Positions 27,233 to 36,996 are shown, counted from the first letter of the stretch. The stretch: 64,000 nucleotides of DNA from Arcticibacterium sp964021845 (GCF_964021845.1 NZ_CAXHZC010000001.1:310001-374000), one strand, 5' to 3'. Numbers and translations are program-made. The notes: generated by a model not told the origin, from the letters alone.

Positions 27233-29169
27233 TGCTTAAAAAATTAAAAATACTAATGGTACTAACCGTCATGATAATGGCGGTATTTCCTTTTGTCTCG
27301 CTCGGACAAAAAAAGCTAAATGCAGCGGAGATTATAGAAATAAACTCAAAAGATTATGCGGAGATAGATAGCTTGCTTTTCCCAATACGAAGAGATGAGA
27401 GTATCCTTGCAAAATATTTAAGTGAGTTTAAAAAATCAGAATATAATGAAGGCTTAACCTATATCTATATTCAAAAGGGTTTAATGCACAGAAATATATC
27501 GGAATATCCAGAGGCCCTGGAAAGTTTAAATCTGGCTATTAACTATGCAAACCTTTGCGAAAATGTAGACTTTAAGGTGATTGCTCTTAACATGATGGGC
27601 GTGGTTCATAGGCGAATGGAGGAGGTTAGAGAAGCTTTAGACCTACATAAAAAGGCTTTAGAATTAGCAGAATCAGAGGGGAGTGATAGCAAAACTGGAA
27701 TGAGGAACATTGCAGTGGCTAGGAATAGCATAGGTAATATTTACATTTCTTTAAGGCAGCCCGAACTGGCCGAAAAGGAATTTGTGGAGTCTACCAAAAT
27801 AGAAGAAAAGACAGGGAATGACCTAGGCTTAGCTATTAACTATCAAAACCTTGGGAGTATTTATGAAGAACGTGGTAAGCTAGATACTGCTCTGATATTT
27901 TACAGGAAGTCTATGGATTATAACGTAAAAATAAACTCTAAGCTGGGTATGGTTATATGTAATAATAGCATAGGTCAAATTTACTTAAAACAGCAACGGT
28001 ACAAAGAAGCATTAAGTATTATTAAACCCACCATTCAACAAGCAAAGGAAATAGGCGACAAATATTATTTGGCCATGGCAAACTTGAATTATGGCTGGGC
28101 TTTAGAAGAAGAAGGAAATATTATAGAAAGTAAAAAATATGTGGAAAGAGCCCTATCTCAATCTAAAGAAAGAAATATGGGCTATTTTGTGGCAGAGTCA
28201 TATCGTATTTTGGCAGCAATAAGTGAGAAGGAAGGGAACTACAAAGAAGCCCTAAAATTCTCGAAATTATATAGCGAAAATGAAGAGAAATACTTGAACG
28301 AGTCTAACCAAAGGTATGTAGCAGACCTTATTCTTAAATATGACTCGGAGCGAAAAAAGAATCAGATTGATATTTTAGAAAAGGAAAATGAAATTGCCAA
28401 TTTGAAACTGGAAGACAATCAGAAAATATTCATTGTTGCCACTATTTGTTTATCGCTTTTGTGTGGTATTTTCTTTTTTGTTTATCGCCAAAACCGCTTA
28501 AGGAGAGAAAAGGAATTCTTAGCACTAGAACAAAAGATGATGCGTTCTCAAATGAATCCTCATTTTATCTTTAACTCATTGAATTCTATTAAGTTATATA
28601 TCATTAATAATGAGAAAGATAAGGCCGTTTATTATCTGAATAAATTCTCGAAATTGATAAGAACTATTTTAGCAACCTCCAAAGAAAAAGATATTACGCT
28701 GCAAGAAGAGCTTGATACTATGGAGCTTTACCTGAACATTGAGAATATCAGATTTTCTAATAAGATTAAGTTTGAAATGAGTGTAGAAGATGGTATTGAA
28801 ACTACCGGAATTAGGGTGCCTTCTTTAATCTTACAGCCATTTATTGAAAACTCTATTTGGCACGGCCTATCTTCCAAAGAAGGATTGAAAATTATCAAAA
28901 TGAAGGTAAGTCGTTATTCAAATAAAGAGTTTTTGATAGAAATTGAAGATAATGGCATTGGGCGTCAAAAATCTAGAGAAATAAAAGCAAGTAAAACCCT
29001 CAACAATAAATCGATAGGTTTAGATTTAACAAAGCAACGTCTGGATAATTATTTTAAAGATTCAGAGAAAGAACATTCGCTAGAAATTGTAGATTTATCG
29101 GATAAAAAAGGTTTAGCCTGTGGAACTAAGATAGTACTTAAAATGCCTCTAAAAAGCCAAACAGCATGA
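27232..29169 (+). CDS. TPR-containing LytS-type sensor histidine kinase
   Basis: The 645-residue kinase starts at a GTG that overlaps the regulator stop codon; ATG codons at 27256 and further downstream are alternatives. After an N-terminal hydrophobic signal or anchor there are about seven tetratricopeptide repeats (residues 75-370), placed in the periplasm. Then come a transmembrane helix (about 400-420), a short coiled coil, and the His_kinase domain with MNPHFIFNSLNSI (histidine near residue 444). The ATPase domain contains the N-box IENSIWHG and the GxG region EDNGIGR. This is the standard Bacteroidota partner of a LytTR regulator. The signal sensed is unknown. Confidence 0.92.
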   Translation: MLKKLKILMVLTVMIMAVFPFVSLGQKKLNAAEIIEINSKDYAEIDSLLFPIRRDESILAKYLSEFKKSEYNEGLTYIYIQKGLMHRNISEYPEALESLNLAINYANLCENVDFKVIALNMMGVVHRRMEEVREALDLHKKALELAESEGSDSKTGMRNIAVARNSIGNIYISLRQPELAEKEFVESTKIEEKTGNDLGLAINYQNLGSIYEERGKLDTALIFYRKSMDYNVKINSKLGMVICNNSIGQIYLKQQRYKEALSIIKPTIQQAKEIGDKYYLAMANLNYGWALEEEGNIIESKKYVERALSQSKERNMGYFVAESYRILAAISEKEGNYKEALKFSKLYSENEEKYLNESNQRYVADLILKYDSERKKNQIDILEKENEIANLKLEDNQKIFIVATICLSLLCGIFFFVYRQNRLRREKEFLALEQKMMRSQMNPHFIFNSLNSIKLYIINNEKDKAVYYLNKFSKLIRTILATSKEKDITLQEELDTMELYLNIENIRFSNKIKFEMSVEDGIETTGIRVPSLILQPFIENSIWHGLSSKEGLKIIKMKVSRYSNKEFLIEIEDNGIGRQKSREIKASKTLNNKSIGLDLTKQRLDNYFKDSEKEHSLEIVDLSDKKGLACGTKIVLKMPLKSQTA

Positions 29170-29597
29170 GATTAACCTTAACGTTTTTATTTTTCGTTCT
29201 GTTTCTAACTTCTTGCGGAAAAGTGGACAGTTTCGCTTGGTTAGAAGGCAATTGGGTTCGGATAAATGACCAAGAAAATAGAGAAACATTTGAAAATTGG
29301 GAGGTTAAAAACGGCGTTTACACCGGTGTGGGTTTTACCATGAGTGATGGAGATACTATTTCTCAAGAACTTATGACTATTCAGCGATCAGAGGAACTTT
29401 GGAATTTAAAAGTTAAAGTAGCCAGTGAACCAGAGGTGAAGTTTAATTTGACTAGCCAAACTCCTAATTCATTCACTTTTGAGAATCAGGAAATAGACTT
29501 TCCAAAAGTTATAAATTATGTATTAGAAGGAGACACGCTGAAGGCTGTAGTCTCAAATGATGAAATGAGTATTGATTTTATTTTTGTCAGACAGTAA
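29166..29597 (+). CDS. DUF6265-like lipoprotein
   Basis: This is a 143-residue lipoprotein with the lipobox cysteine at residue 17 (FLTSC). The mature part opens FAWLEGNWVR and continues ENWEVKNGVYTGVGFTMSDGDT, the pattern of the DUF6265 lipocalin-like family. The start codon overlaps the kinase stop by four bases, so it is the third gene of the two-component operon. A link to sensing is suggested only by position. It converges with the ceramidase-like gene 4 bases further on. No catalytic residues are evident. Confidence 0.75.
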   Translation: MRLTLTFLFFVLFLTSCGKVDSFAWLEGNWVRINDQENRETFENWEVKNGVYTGVGFTMSDGDTISQELMTIQRSEELWNLKVKVASEPEVKFNLTSQTPNSFTFENQEIDFPKVINYVLEGDTLKAVVSNDEMSIDFIFVRQ

Positions 29598-29601
29598 TAA
29601 T

Positions 29602-30954
29602 TTAATTTTTACTCACTAAATCAATGATGTCTTTAGTGGCTTCAGAAAAGTAATCGCCATTATAAGGCCCAAACCAGCTCATGGTAATGGTTTCATAGGT
29701 TTCAGTGTCAAAGTGTTCATCTGCAGTAATGTAACCTGCGTAAGTTCCGTTAAAGCTAGTGATTATAAGGTTTAGACCCTTGGTTTTGGCGTAGTTGTCA
29801 AGGCTTTCCATAAGTTCTCCAGAAAAATCACAAGGCATACCTACCATCAAATTATTTCCAATTTTTAGCACTTTTATATAGCTCGGCGAATCTCCAAAGA
29901 GCCATTTGAAAACCCATGGTCTCAAAGCTAGATTTGTTGTTAGTCTTGGAGAAGGTTTTCTTAAGGGGAGTGAAATTTGAAAGGACAATACTTCAGGGTT
30001 TCCAGAAAGTGATTCAAACTCGTTTTCTGAATTGATTTCATTCATAACACCCAGAGCCTGATTATTTACTTCGTCAAAATCTGTTTCACCATTTTCCATG
30101 GGTCCCATACTGCCTACCGCACCTGCCATATACATAGCAAAGTTTACAGAATTCTTCTCTAAAGAATCTACCAAAACACCTGGGTAATCTCTTGAAAGTG
30201 CCACCGTACTAGCATTTAAAACGGTAGAGTGAGCGGCGTAAGTAGCTAAAAGTGCAGTTTTGTATTTTGTTTTAAACCTTAATGAGCGAATAAAAGGCTC
30301 AATCTTTCCGCCGTCTACAATCCTGTTTCTTATATCATGTGTATCTAAGTTTTTTTCAAAAGTTACGGTAGCGGCAGCCATCTCTTTTTTAGCGGCTAAT
30401 ATAGAATTAACTATCCCGCCTGAAATCATTTGTTCTATTTCAGCATCATACTCACCGGCAAAGAGTGTACCTACCAGGGTGTTATACCAAGCTCCTAAAC
30501 TGTTATGGCTATGCGTAGCCCCAAAATAAATATGGTCAAAAGTCAAATCTGTACTGCCAAGTTTTTGTTTGACTAGGTCACTCACAGTTGGGGGTACTAT
30601 CAATAAATCTACCGATATTAAGGCTGTTTTTATACCTTCTTTCTCAAGTAAGATAGTTCTCACAAATACGGAATCATGCACGGTACTATAAGAGGCTCCA
30701 CGCCTTTTTCCATAACCTGCTAAGGGAATAGGGTCTTTAGGCGTGATATTGATTTTAGCCCAGCCTACTTTTAAAGAATCGTTAGAACTTGTTTGACTAA
30801 TATCTAAGTCGCTGATATTCTGTTTCCATGCCTTGTAATAGGGCATTTCTTCATAAGGTGTCCGGTCAATATATGTGACCATAGCAAACACCACTATTAG
30901 TAAAAATGCAATAAAACCAAGAAGTATTTTGGAAACTGTTTTCAGTATTTTCAT
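29602..30954 (-). CDS. Neutral/alkaline non-lysosomal ceramidase-family protein
   Basis: The 450-residue protein starts with one transmembrane helix (about residues 9-29), which would anchor it at the inner membrane facing the periplasm. The domain that follows matches the N-terminal part of the neutral ceramidase family: VGWAKINITPKDPIPLAGYG, the DLLIVPP segment, and FGATHSHNSLGAW with the zinc-type histidines. It is shorter than secreted ceramidases of about 650 residues and lacks their C-terminal Ig-like domain. Many Bacteroidota make sphingolipids, so hydrolysis of ceramide-like lipids is possible, but the substrate is not shown. It stands alone, convergent with the DUF6265 gene. Confidence 0.8.
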   Translation of the reverse strand: MKILKTVSKILLGFIAFLLIVVFAMVTYIDRTPYEEMPYYKAWKQNISDLDISQTSSNDSLKVGWAKINITPKDPIPLAGYGKRRGASYSTVHDSVFVRTILLEKEGIKTALISVDLLIVPPTVSDLVKQKLGSTDLTFDHIYFGATHSHNSLGAWYNTLVGTLFAGEYDAEIEQMISGGIVNSILAAKKEMAAATVTFEKNLDTHDIRNRIVDGGKIEPFIRSLRFKTKYKTALLATYAAHSTVLNASTVALSRDYPGVLVDSLEKNSVNFAMYMAGAVGSMGPMENGETDFDEVNNQALGVMNEINSENEFESLSGNPEVLSFQISLPLRKPSPRLTTNLALRPWVFKWLFGDSPSYIKVLKIGNNLMVGMPCDFSGELMESLDNYAKTKGLNLIITSFNGTYAGYITADEHFDTETYETITMSWFGPYNGDYFSEATKDIIDLVSKN

Positions 30955-31032
30955 AACTAGCTATTAAAATTGTTGAGTTTCTTGACCAACAATTCATTAT
31001 TTTGAAGTCGGTTACAAAATTACAAAGCAATA

Positions 31033-31854
31033 ATGAGTATTGATATTAAGGAATACCTTTCTATGGCTGTAGATACGGTAATAAAATATGCCCCAAGTTT
31101 GATTGGAGCTATACTGGTCTTGTTTGTAGGCTTTTGGATAATTAAAAAAGTTTCTAAAATTGCTAATACCTCTTTAGAGAAATCTACACTTTCACCAGAA
31201 ATTACCACGTTTTTGATTTCCATGTTTGATATGGTTTTGAAACTGTCGGTTATTCTGTTTGCCGCAGGCATTGCAGGTTTTGACACTTCAGCCTTGGTTG
31301 GTATTTTAGCAGCAGCGGGTTTTGCTATTGGCCTAGCTCTTCAGGGAGGGCTGGGTAATTTTGCTTCTGGTATCATCATATTGGTTTTTAAACCCTATAG
31401 AGTTGGTGACTGGATTGAACTTGATGGGAAATTTGGGAAAGTAGAAGAAATTCAAATATTTAATACGCTTTTGGGAACACCTGGAAAAAAGACTTTGATT
31501 ATACCCAACGGTCAAATAACGGAGAACGTGGTTACGAATTTTTCAAAGAAGGGTGCCATCAGGTTAGAGTTAGAAGTTAGCATGCCGTATGAAGAAAGTT
31601 TTCCTAAGATAGAGCGAATTATTCAAGCTGTGATGGCTAAAAATGCTAGAATAATGCCTGAACCAGCACCTTTGGTTGGTATTGAAAAGTATGAGTCGCA
31701 CTTTTTGGTGATAGGGGTAAAGCCCTTCGTTAAGCCTGATGATTTTTGGGAGGTAACCTATGACCTCAACAAAGAGATAAAGAAGGCTTTCAGCGAAAAC
31801 GACGTAAAAATGGCTTATTCAGAAGGAGTAGAATTAGGGGAAATAGGAAACTAG
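31033..31854 (+). CDS. mscS: Small-conductance mechanosensitive channel MscS
   Basis: This 273-residue inner-membrane channel opens under membrane tension and releases solutes during osmotic downshock. Three N-terminal hydrophobic helices are followed by the pore-lining helix TM3 with its Gly/Ala pattern (GLALQGGLGNFASGIIIL). The MscS beta domain begins YRVGDWIELDGKFGKVEEI and contains the conserved LIIPNGQI. A C-terminal alpha/beta domain completes the fold. Length is close to that of E. coli MscS (286 residues). Its stop codon shares the bases CTAG with the stop codon of the convergent T9SS-cargo gene. Confidence 0.93.
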   Translation: MSIDIKEYLSMAVDTVIKYAPSLIGAILVLFVGFWIIKKVSKIANTSLEKSTLSPEITTFLISMFDMVLKLSVILFAAGIAGFDTSALVGILAAAGFAIGLALQGGLGNFASGIIILVFKPYRVGDWIELDGKFGKVEEIQIFNTLLGTPGKKTLIIPNGQITENVVTNFSKKGAIRLELEVSMPYEESFPKIERIIQAVMAKNARIMPEPAPLVGIEKYESHFLVIGVKPFVKPDDFWEVTYDLNKEIKKAFSENDVKMAYSEGVELGEIGN

Positions 31855-34469
31855 AAGCCTCTTTTGATAATTTTACGTGTCATAACCTGCTGCCCTGAAA
31901 CTACGCGTATTAAATAATTTCCTTCTGCCAAACTACTAATATTCATGTCTAGTGTTTTTTCAGAAATAAGCCCAGTTTTAAGCACTTCCCCTTTCATATT
32001 GTAAAGGTTTACTATGGGTTGTTTTTCAGGCTTTTGGCTTAGTTCAATGCGTACTTGGTCTCTACTAGGATTAGGGTAAACTAAAAGTCCTTCCATTCTG
32101 TTTGCTTCATTTCCTAAAACTAAAACGGTGATAGTGGCGTCACCAAAAGTCTGACCAGACCCACAGGGATTTGAAACTGTTGTTAATCCGTATAAGGTAG
32201 TTTCTTGAGGTGTTACTTCCCAGAAGTAAGGAGATTTATTGGCAGTAATGGTTTCACCAACGGTTGTACTTAAAATCCATGGAGCGGAGCCTGTTAAGTT
32301 TATTTCTAATTGAGAGGTTTTTCCTATTTGAATGGTTTCTCCACCGCTTATAGTTGCGGTTGGAGTTTCATTACTTAGTTTAATGGTTTTGCTGTTTGAA
32401 AAAGTACCACAGCCTTCCTTTTCCATCCATACTCTATAAGAGCCAACTTTATCCGCCAAAATCTCAAAGGCATTTGAAGTAGCATTTAGGCTATCATTAA
32501 GCCACTGGTAGGTATCTACTATGGCAGCAGCAGAAATGTGTGCCACACCACCATCTGGGCAAATATTTAAGGTGTCGGCCAGAGGTAACAGGCGTTTGTT
32601 TATTTGTAAAAGTTGAACACTAGTTGGTACCGTTTCAATTTCACAAGATTGATATTTTAAAGCTACTTTGTAACTACCAGACTTATTGATGGTTTGACTA
32701 GCTTTTGTTCCTAGCAATGTTTCATCTAAATACCATTGGTAAGAAATATCAGAGCTAAAAAGTAAATCGCCTAGGGCATTTTGTGTTCTAACATTATTAT
32801 CACCTATTTGAAGAGTAAGTTGACTAAGGTTTTCGGCACATAAACCACTTTTTGGTTTTACTATTTTAGCATCTAGAGCGTTTAATGTAACTTTTAGAGC
32901 ATTTGATTGATAAGTACAGGTATCGTCCACTTCTACAGTAAGACTATAATTACCACTTGATTTTACGATTAAAGCTTTCTGGTTAGAATTTGCAATAACT
33001 TGTCCATCTTTTTTCCAGGTGTATATTACGGTAGGTCCGTCAATGCCTGTTAGGTTTAAGTTTTTGCCAATAATGGTGGAGTCTGCACAAGTTTTTATTT
33101 CATCAACATTAGCATAGATATCAAACGGAACGGTATTATCAGCAATGTTTACTTCAAGGGTGTCTGAATAGACTATGCAGGTAGCTGGGCCATAATTGCC
33201 TTCTACATGATAGCTTCCACTTTCTGAAATAGTTAACACATCAAATAAGAATGGGATATCTTTTAAATAGTTATTGTCTTTATAAAGTTTGAGGTTATAA
33301 GAACTTTGACTAATTGTGTTATTTTTTGAGCTTGTGAAAAGACTAACTGTTTTATCTTCACATGTGTTAAGTTCTGTAATACTATTCAAATTTAAACCAC
33401 GCATCTTTGAGTTATTCTGAAGCTTTAATGGCATAGATAGAGCCTCACAGCTTCCTTGTTTTATAAGGTAACGGTATTCGCCCGGTTCTTTAACAAAAAC
33501 ACTTTTTCCAGAAGCTACTTTAGTCCCGTCTCGTAACCAAGACACAGAAATGTCATTGTTTTGCAGATAATTAGAAATACTAAGATTTGCATTTAAGTCA
33601 TGACAAACAGTTATTACATCATCAATAGCCGAAATAGGTTGAGGAATGATGCTCCCCGGTTTTAAACCACCTATTCGTACCTTGAAGTTGTCTGAGAGAC
33701 TTGTGCAGTTACCTTGCGAGAGAGATAGTTGATAGTTTCCTGTTTCTTTTGCTGCAAAATCCTTCGTGTTGGCTCCTTCAATAGGTGAACCATCAAAGTG
33801 CCATTGGTAAGTAAGTTGGTCCAGATTGGGAACACTGGCATTTATGTTAACCGAAAAACCGCTACACACTTCTGCCGAATATGCAGAGCTTAAATCAGCT
33901 TTTCTAATTTGTCCTATAACCACTTTGGCCCTTCCACCTACTTCATAAGTGCAGTTCCCTCTTTGCACTTTTGCTGTATAGGTGCCAGATTCACTGGCCT
34001 TAAATATGTTTGCTTTTGCATTGGCTATAATTTCATTGTCTTTAAGCCAAGTAATATCGTCTCCATTTACTAGACCAGTATAAATTTCCAGAGTGTTAGA
34101 AAAACCTTCACAAATGGGCTCTGTACCATACTGCATAAACAAACCTGTAAACTCATCTACATTCAGTCTAATAGTATCTGAAGAAGTAGCAGTTACTGAA
34201 GATTGTATAAATACATTAGAAGAAAACGTAGAAGATAGGGCTAAACTGTCTTTCTGCGTTCTTCCTATTTCGGTAATACTTTCATCAAAGTTTAGCCTGT
34301 AAAGAATAAATTCTTCGCTTGTATCAAATACTCCAGTGGTATCAAAATGTAAATAAGTCTCCTGACCGTTACATATCGGCGAACTTGGGCTCTGGATGCT
34401 GATACTTTGTGAGTATAGCTTAGTATGTGTAAAAACTAAAACACTTAGTATTATTAGGAAATTTTTCAT
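31851..34469 (-). CDS. Large Ig-like surface protein secreted by T9SS
   Basis: The 872-residue protein has an N-terminal signal peptide (about residues 1-20). It is followed by some eight or nine Ig-like/PKD-like modules, each with a Cys pair and a recurring core such as YTWKKDGQVIANSN and SSGNYSLTVE, ITWLKDNEIIANAKAN and ESGTYTAKVQ. The last 80 residues are a type A T9SS sorting domain: LLVYPNPSRDQVRIEL, then ILKTGLISEKTLDMNIS-like sequence, ending GNYLIRVVSGQQVMTRKIIK. It is therefore predicted to cross the outer membrane and be anchored on the surface. An adhesin role is likely but unproven. Confidence 0.88.
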   Translation of the reverse strand: MKNFLIILSVLVFTHTKLYSQSISIQSPSSPICNGQETYLHFDTTGVFDTSEEFILYRLNFDESITEIGRTQKDSLALSSTFSSNVFIQSSVTATSSDTIRLNVDEFTGLFMQYGTEPICEGFSNTLEIYTGLVNGDDITWLKDNEIIANAKANIFKASESGTYTAKVQRGNCTYEVGGRAKVVIGQIRKADLSSAYSAEVCSGFSVNINASVPNLDQLTYQWHFDGSPIEGANTKDFAAKETGNYQLSLSQGNCTSLSDNFKVRIGGLKPGSIIPQPISAIDDVITVCHDLNANLSISNYLQNNDISVSWLRDGTKVASGKSVFVKEPGEYRYLIKQGSCEALSMPLKLQNNSKMRGLNLNSITELNTCEDKTVSLFTSSKNNTISQSSYNLKLYKDNNYLKDIPFLFDVLTISESGSYHVEGNYGPATCIVYSDTLEVNIADNTVPFDIYANVDEIKTCADSTIIGKNLNLTGIDGPTVIYTWKKDGQVIANSNQKALIVKSSGNYSLTVEVDDTCTYQSNALKVTLNALDAKIVKPKSGLCAENLSQLTLQIGDNNVRTQNALGDLLFSSDISYQWYLDETLLGTKASQTINKSGSYKVALKYQSCEIETVPTSVQLLQINKRLLPLADTLNICPDGGVAHISAAAIVDTYQWLNDSLNATSNAFEILADKVGSYRVWMEKEGCGTFSNSKTIKLSNETPTATISGGETIQIGKTSQLEINLTGSAPWILSTTVGETITANKSPYFWEVTPQETTLYGLTTVSNPCGSGQTFGDATITVLVLGNEANRMEGLLVYPNPSRDQVRIELSQKPEKQPIVNLYNMKGEVLKTGLISEKTLDMNISSLAEGNYLIRVVSGQQVMTRKIIKRGF

Positions 34470-34862
34470 TTGCTAGGATTAAAATTATTAGTGGTCTAAA
34501 ACATTAAATGCCTATCCGCTAATCGACCCAAATTTTTCTTTTTATGCCAAAAGTCAAAACTTTTAACATAGCACGTTTTTTAGGTAAGTCTATAATTCAA
34601 TGGGGAATACTCCACATTAAAAAAATCATTCAAATCTATTTTATAAACCTCCTTATCCTAACAATTACAACAAACGATCCAAAAAAAAATAAGTCGTCTT
34701 CGTTATGTAGTGATAGGTCGTGAAAATTAAACAAGTGTGCTACATGCTTAAGACTAGCCAAAGTCAAGTGATTAAAATTAATTTCTAATCACTTAGAGCA
34801 AACTAATTCAAACTAAATGCTCTAGAGGTTTAAAAGTCATATTATTAGAACCTCAATACTGT
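34470..34862 (-). other. Gene-less region between DUF3850 and T9SS-cargo genes
   Basis: About 390 AT-rich bases hold no credible gene. There is an inverted repeat (34766-34774 with 34786-34794, 9 base pairs) without a U-tract, and a TAGATTTG on the minus strand (34631-34638) that could be a weak -7 element for the T9SS-cargo gene. Nothing else stands out. Confidence 0.4.
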
Positions 34863-34897
34863 AAAAAAAAGTAATACTATTTCATGGCGAGTATTAC
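34863..34897 (-). terminator. Terminator overlapping the 3' end of the DUF3850 gene
   Basis: On the minus strand a 7-base-pair stem (34891-34897 with 34871-34877) encloses a 13-base loop and is followed by eight U (A-run 34863-34870). The hairpin lies within the last codons and stop codon of the gene it terminates. Confidence 0.65.
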
Positions 34898-35113
34898 AAA
34901 ACCTTCTTTAAGGCCATACTTTTCTACATTTTTCAGGATGTATAATATTGTTCTGCGGCATTCTCGGCCGGTATAGTGCTCATTATCAAATTCAAGCAGT
35001 CTGAGGGTATCACCTACTTTATAGTTTTTATTATCTTCCCTTAACTCAAAGGTTTTGTTTCTACGTTTTACTTCTTCAAAGTACTCTGGTAATATTTTAA
35101 GTTCGTGCTCCAT
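34877..35113 (-). CDS. DUF3850 (ASCH/PUA-like) protein
   Basis: This 78-residue protein has the DUF3850 pattern: an opening HELKILPEYFEEV, then KRRNKTFELREDNKNYKVGDTLRLLEFD, YTGRECRRTILYIL and a closing EGFVILAMK. The fold is a small beta barrel related to ASCH and PUA domains, which bind RNA or nucleotide ligands. The family is frequent in phages and plasmids as well as chromosomes, so an origin by transfer is possible, though no other mobile gene is nearby. It stands alone with its own terminator. Biochemical function is unknown. Confidence 0.85.
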   Translation of the reverse strand: MEHELKILPEYFEEVKRRNKTFELREDNKNYKVGDTLRLLEFDNEHYTGRECRRTILYILKNVEKYGLKEGFVILAMK

Positions 35114-35327
35114 ATTACTTGTTCTAAAGATTTACAATAAAAAACTTAAGTAAGGGCTAAATGGCATAAGGTTAAGCCACAATTCCTTTCCTTTCAAAAT
35201 TAGAATTTGCACCATTATTGTTTCTAGTACCCTCACCTCACTCAAATTTATTTCAATAATTTGAAGTCCACTTTTATATCGAAGTAATTTTTCAAAGTAT
35301 ATAAGGCAAATTTGAAAAGCTATTCCT

Positions 35328-36959
35328 TTAATCTTTAGCAGATGAGAAGTCCATTGCGGCCTTCACAAAAGAAATAAATAAAGGATGCGGCTCTAATGCT
35401 GTACTTTTTAATTCTGGGTGAAACTGAACACCAATGAAGAATGGATGAGAAGGTAACTCCACTATTTCTACCAAATTATTCTCAGGGTTTATACCAGAAA
35501 CTACTAGCCCTGCCGCTTCAAAATCTTTAGTAAAGGCCTCGTTGAATTCCCAACGGTGACGGTGCCTTTCAGAGATTTTCTTTTTGCCATAGATACTGCT
35601 AGCTAAAGTTCCCTTAGTTAAATCGCAGTTATAAGCTCCCAAACGCATAGTGCCACCTTTATCCTGTACATTTTTTTGATCTATCATCAGGTGAATCACT
35701 GGGTGTTCTGTGTGTTCGGCCATTTCTGTAGAATGGGCATCAGCCCAACCTAAGACGTTTCTTGCATATTCTATTACGGCCATTTGCATACCTAAACATA
35801 TTCCAAAAAATGGTATACCATTTTCTCTTACATATTTAACGGCAGCTATTTTACCTTCAATACCTCTTTCTCCAAAACCTGGAGCTACTAAAACACCGTC
35901 AAGATGACCTAACTTTTCTTGGATATTACTTAAAGTAAAACTTTCTGAATGTATCCACTCAATGGTTACTTTACACTCATTAGCAGCACCTGCGTGTATA
36001 AATGATTCAATAATAGATTTGTAAGCATCAGGAAGCTCCACGTATTTACCTATCAAACCAATAGTTACCTGAGCTATAGGATTTTTCAAACGACCTAGGA
36101 ACTTCTTCCACTCCGTCATATTTGGAGCTTTGTCGTTATAAATATCCATCATATAAAGCACTCGTTGGTCTAGTTTTTCCTTTTCCATTAAAAGCGGCAC
36201 ATCATAAATTGTGCTAGCATCTTTCGCTTCAATTACAGATTTTGGATGCACATTACAGAAAAGTGCAATTTTTCTTCTGATATCAGCCGGTAAAGAATGC
36301 TCTGTGCGGCACACAATTATGTCTGGCTGAATACCAGACTCTTGTAGTTTTTTTACAGAGTGCTGCGTTGGCTTTGTTTTTAATTCTCCTGCAGACCTTA
36401 AGTAAGGAATAAGTGTCAAATGAATGGTGAGCATGTTTTTCTCACCCAAATCCCACTTTAATTGACGAATAGCCTCAATGAAAGGTAAAGATTCAATATC
36501 ACCAACACAACCACCAATTTCTGTGATAACAATATCATACTTCCCTTCTTCACCTAAGTTTAAGATGTTTCTTTTGATTTCGTCTGTAATATGAGGAATT
36601 ACCTGAACTGTTTTACCTAGAAAATCACCTTTACGCTCACGGCTAAGCACATTGTTGTATATTCTTCCCGTGGTAACATTGTTTATTTGAGTAGTCCGAA
36701 CATTCAAAAAACGTTCGTAATGACCTAAGTCAAGATCTGTTTCGGCACCATCTTCAGTTACATAGCACTCGCCGTGCTCATAAGGATTTAAAGTACCTGG
36801 GTCAATATTAAGATAAGGATCTAGTTTTTGAATAGTAACTGAAAGACCTCTTGCCTGTAGCAACTTTGCTAAAGATGAAGCTATAATTCCCTTACCGAGT
36901 GAAGAAGTAACACCTCCTGTAACGAAGATGTATTTTGGTGTTTTTTTGTGCCCGCTCAT
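35328..36959 (-). CDS. pyrG: CTP synthase
   Basis: The enzyme converts UTP to CTP with ATP and glutamine, the final step of pyrimidine nucleotide synthesis. The 543-residue protein has the N-terminal amidoligase domain (YIFVTGGVTSSLGKGIIASS, residues 10-29, and GGCVGDIES). A linker leads to the C-terminal class I glutamine amidotransferase domain, with the nucleophile in FGICLGMQM and the catalytic His-Glu in QFHPEL. Length and motifs are complete. It is monocistronic. TACTTTTG on the minus strand at 36997-37004 is a likely -7 element about 38 bases before the ATG. Confidence 0.97.
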   Translation of the reverse strand: MSGHKKTPKYIFVTGGVTSSLGKGIIASSLAKLLQARGLSVTIQKLDPYLNIDPGTLNPYEHGECYVTEDGAETDLDLGHYERFLNVRTTQINNVTTGRIYNNVLSRERKGDFLGKTVQVIPHITDEIKRNILNLGEEGKYDIVITEIGGCVGDIESLPFIEAIRQLKWDLGEKNMLTIHLTLIPYLRSAGELKTKPTQHSVKKLQESGIQPDIIVCRTEHSLPADIRRKIALFCNVHPKSVIEAKDASTIYDVPLLMEKEKLDQRVLYMMDIYNDKAPNMTEWKKFLGRLKNPIAQVTIGLIGKYVELPDAYKSIIESFIHAGAANECKVTIEWIHSESFTLSNIQEKLGHLDGVLVAPGFGERGIEGKIAAVKYVRENGIPFFGICLGMQMAVIEYARNVLGWADAHSTEMAEHTEHPVIHLMIDQKNVQDKGGTMRLGAYNCDLTKGTLASSIYGKKKISERHRHRWEFNEAFTKDFEAAGLVVSGINPENNLVEIVELPSHPFFIGVQFHPELKSTALEPHPLFISFVKAAMDFSSAKD

Positions 36960-36996
36960 TGAAAATGGATAAATTCCTTGCTATGATTACGGGATA

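Noticed and set aside
31020..31286. An 88-codon minus-strand frame over the start of mscS
   Set aside because: It is a shadow of the well-supported mscS reading frame.
34766..34794. A 9-base-pair inverted repeat downstream of the DUF3850 gene
   Set aside because: It lacks a U-tract and lies beyond a better terminator; an operator role has no support.
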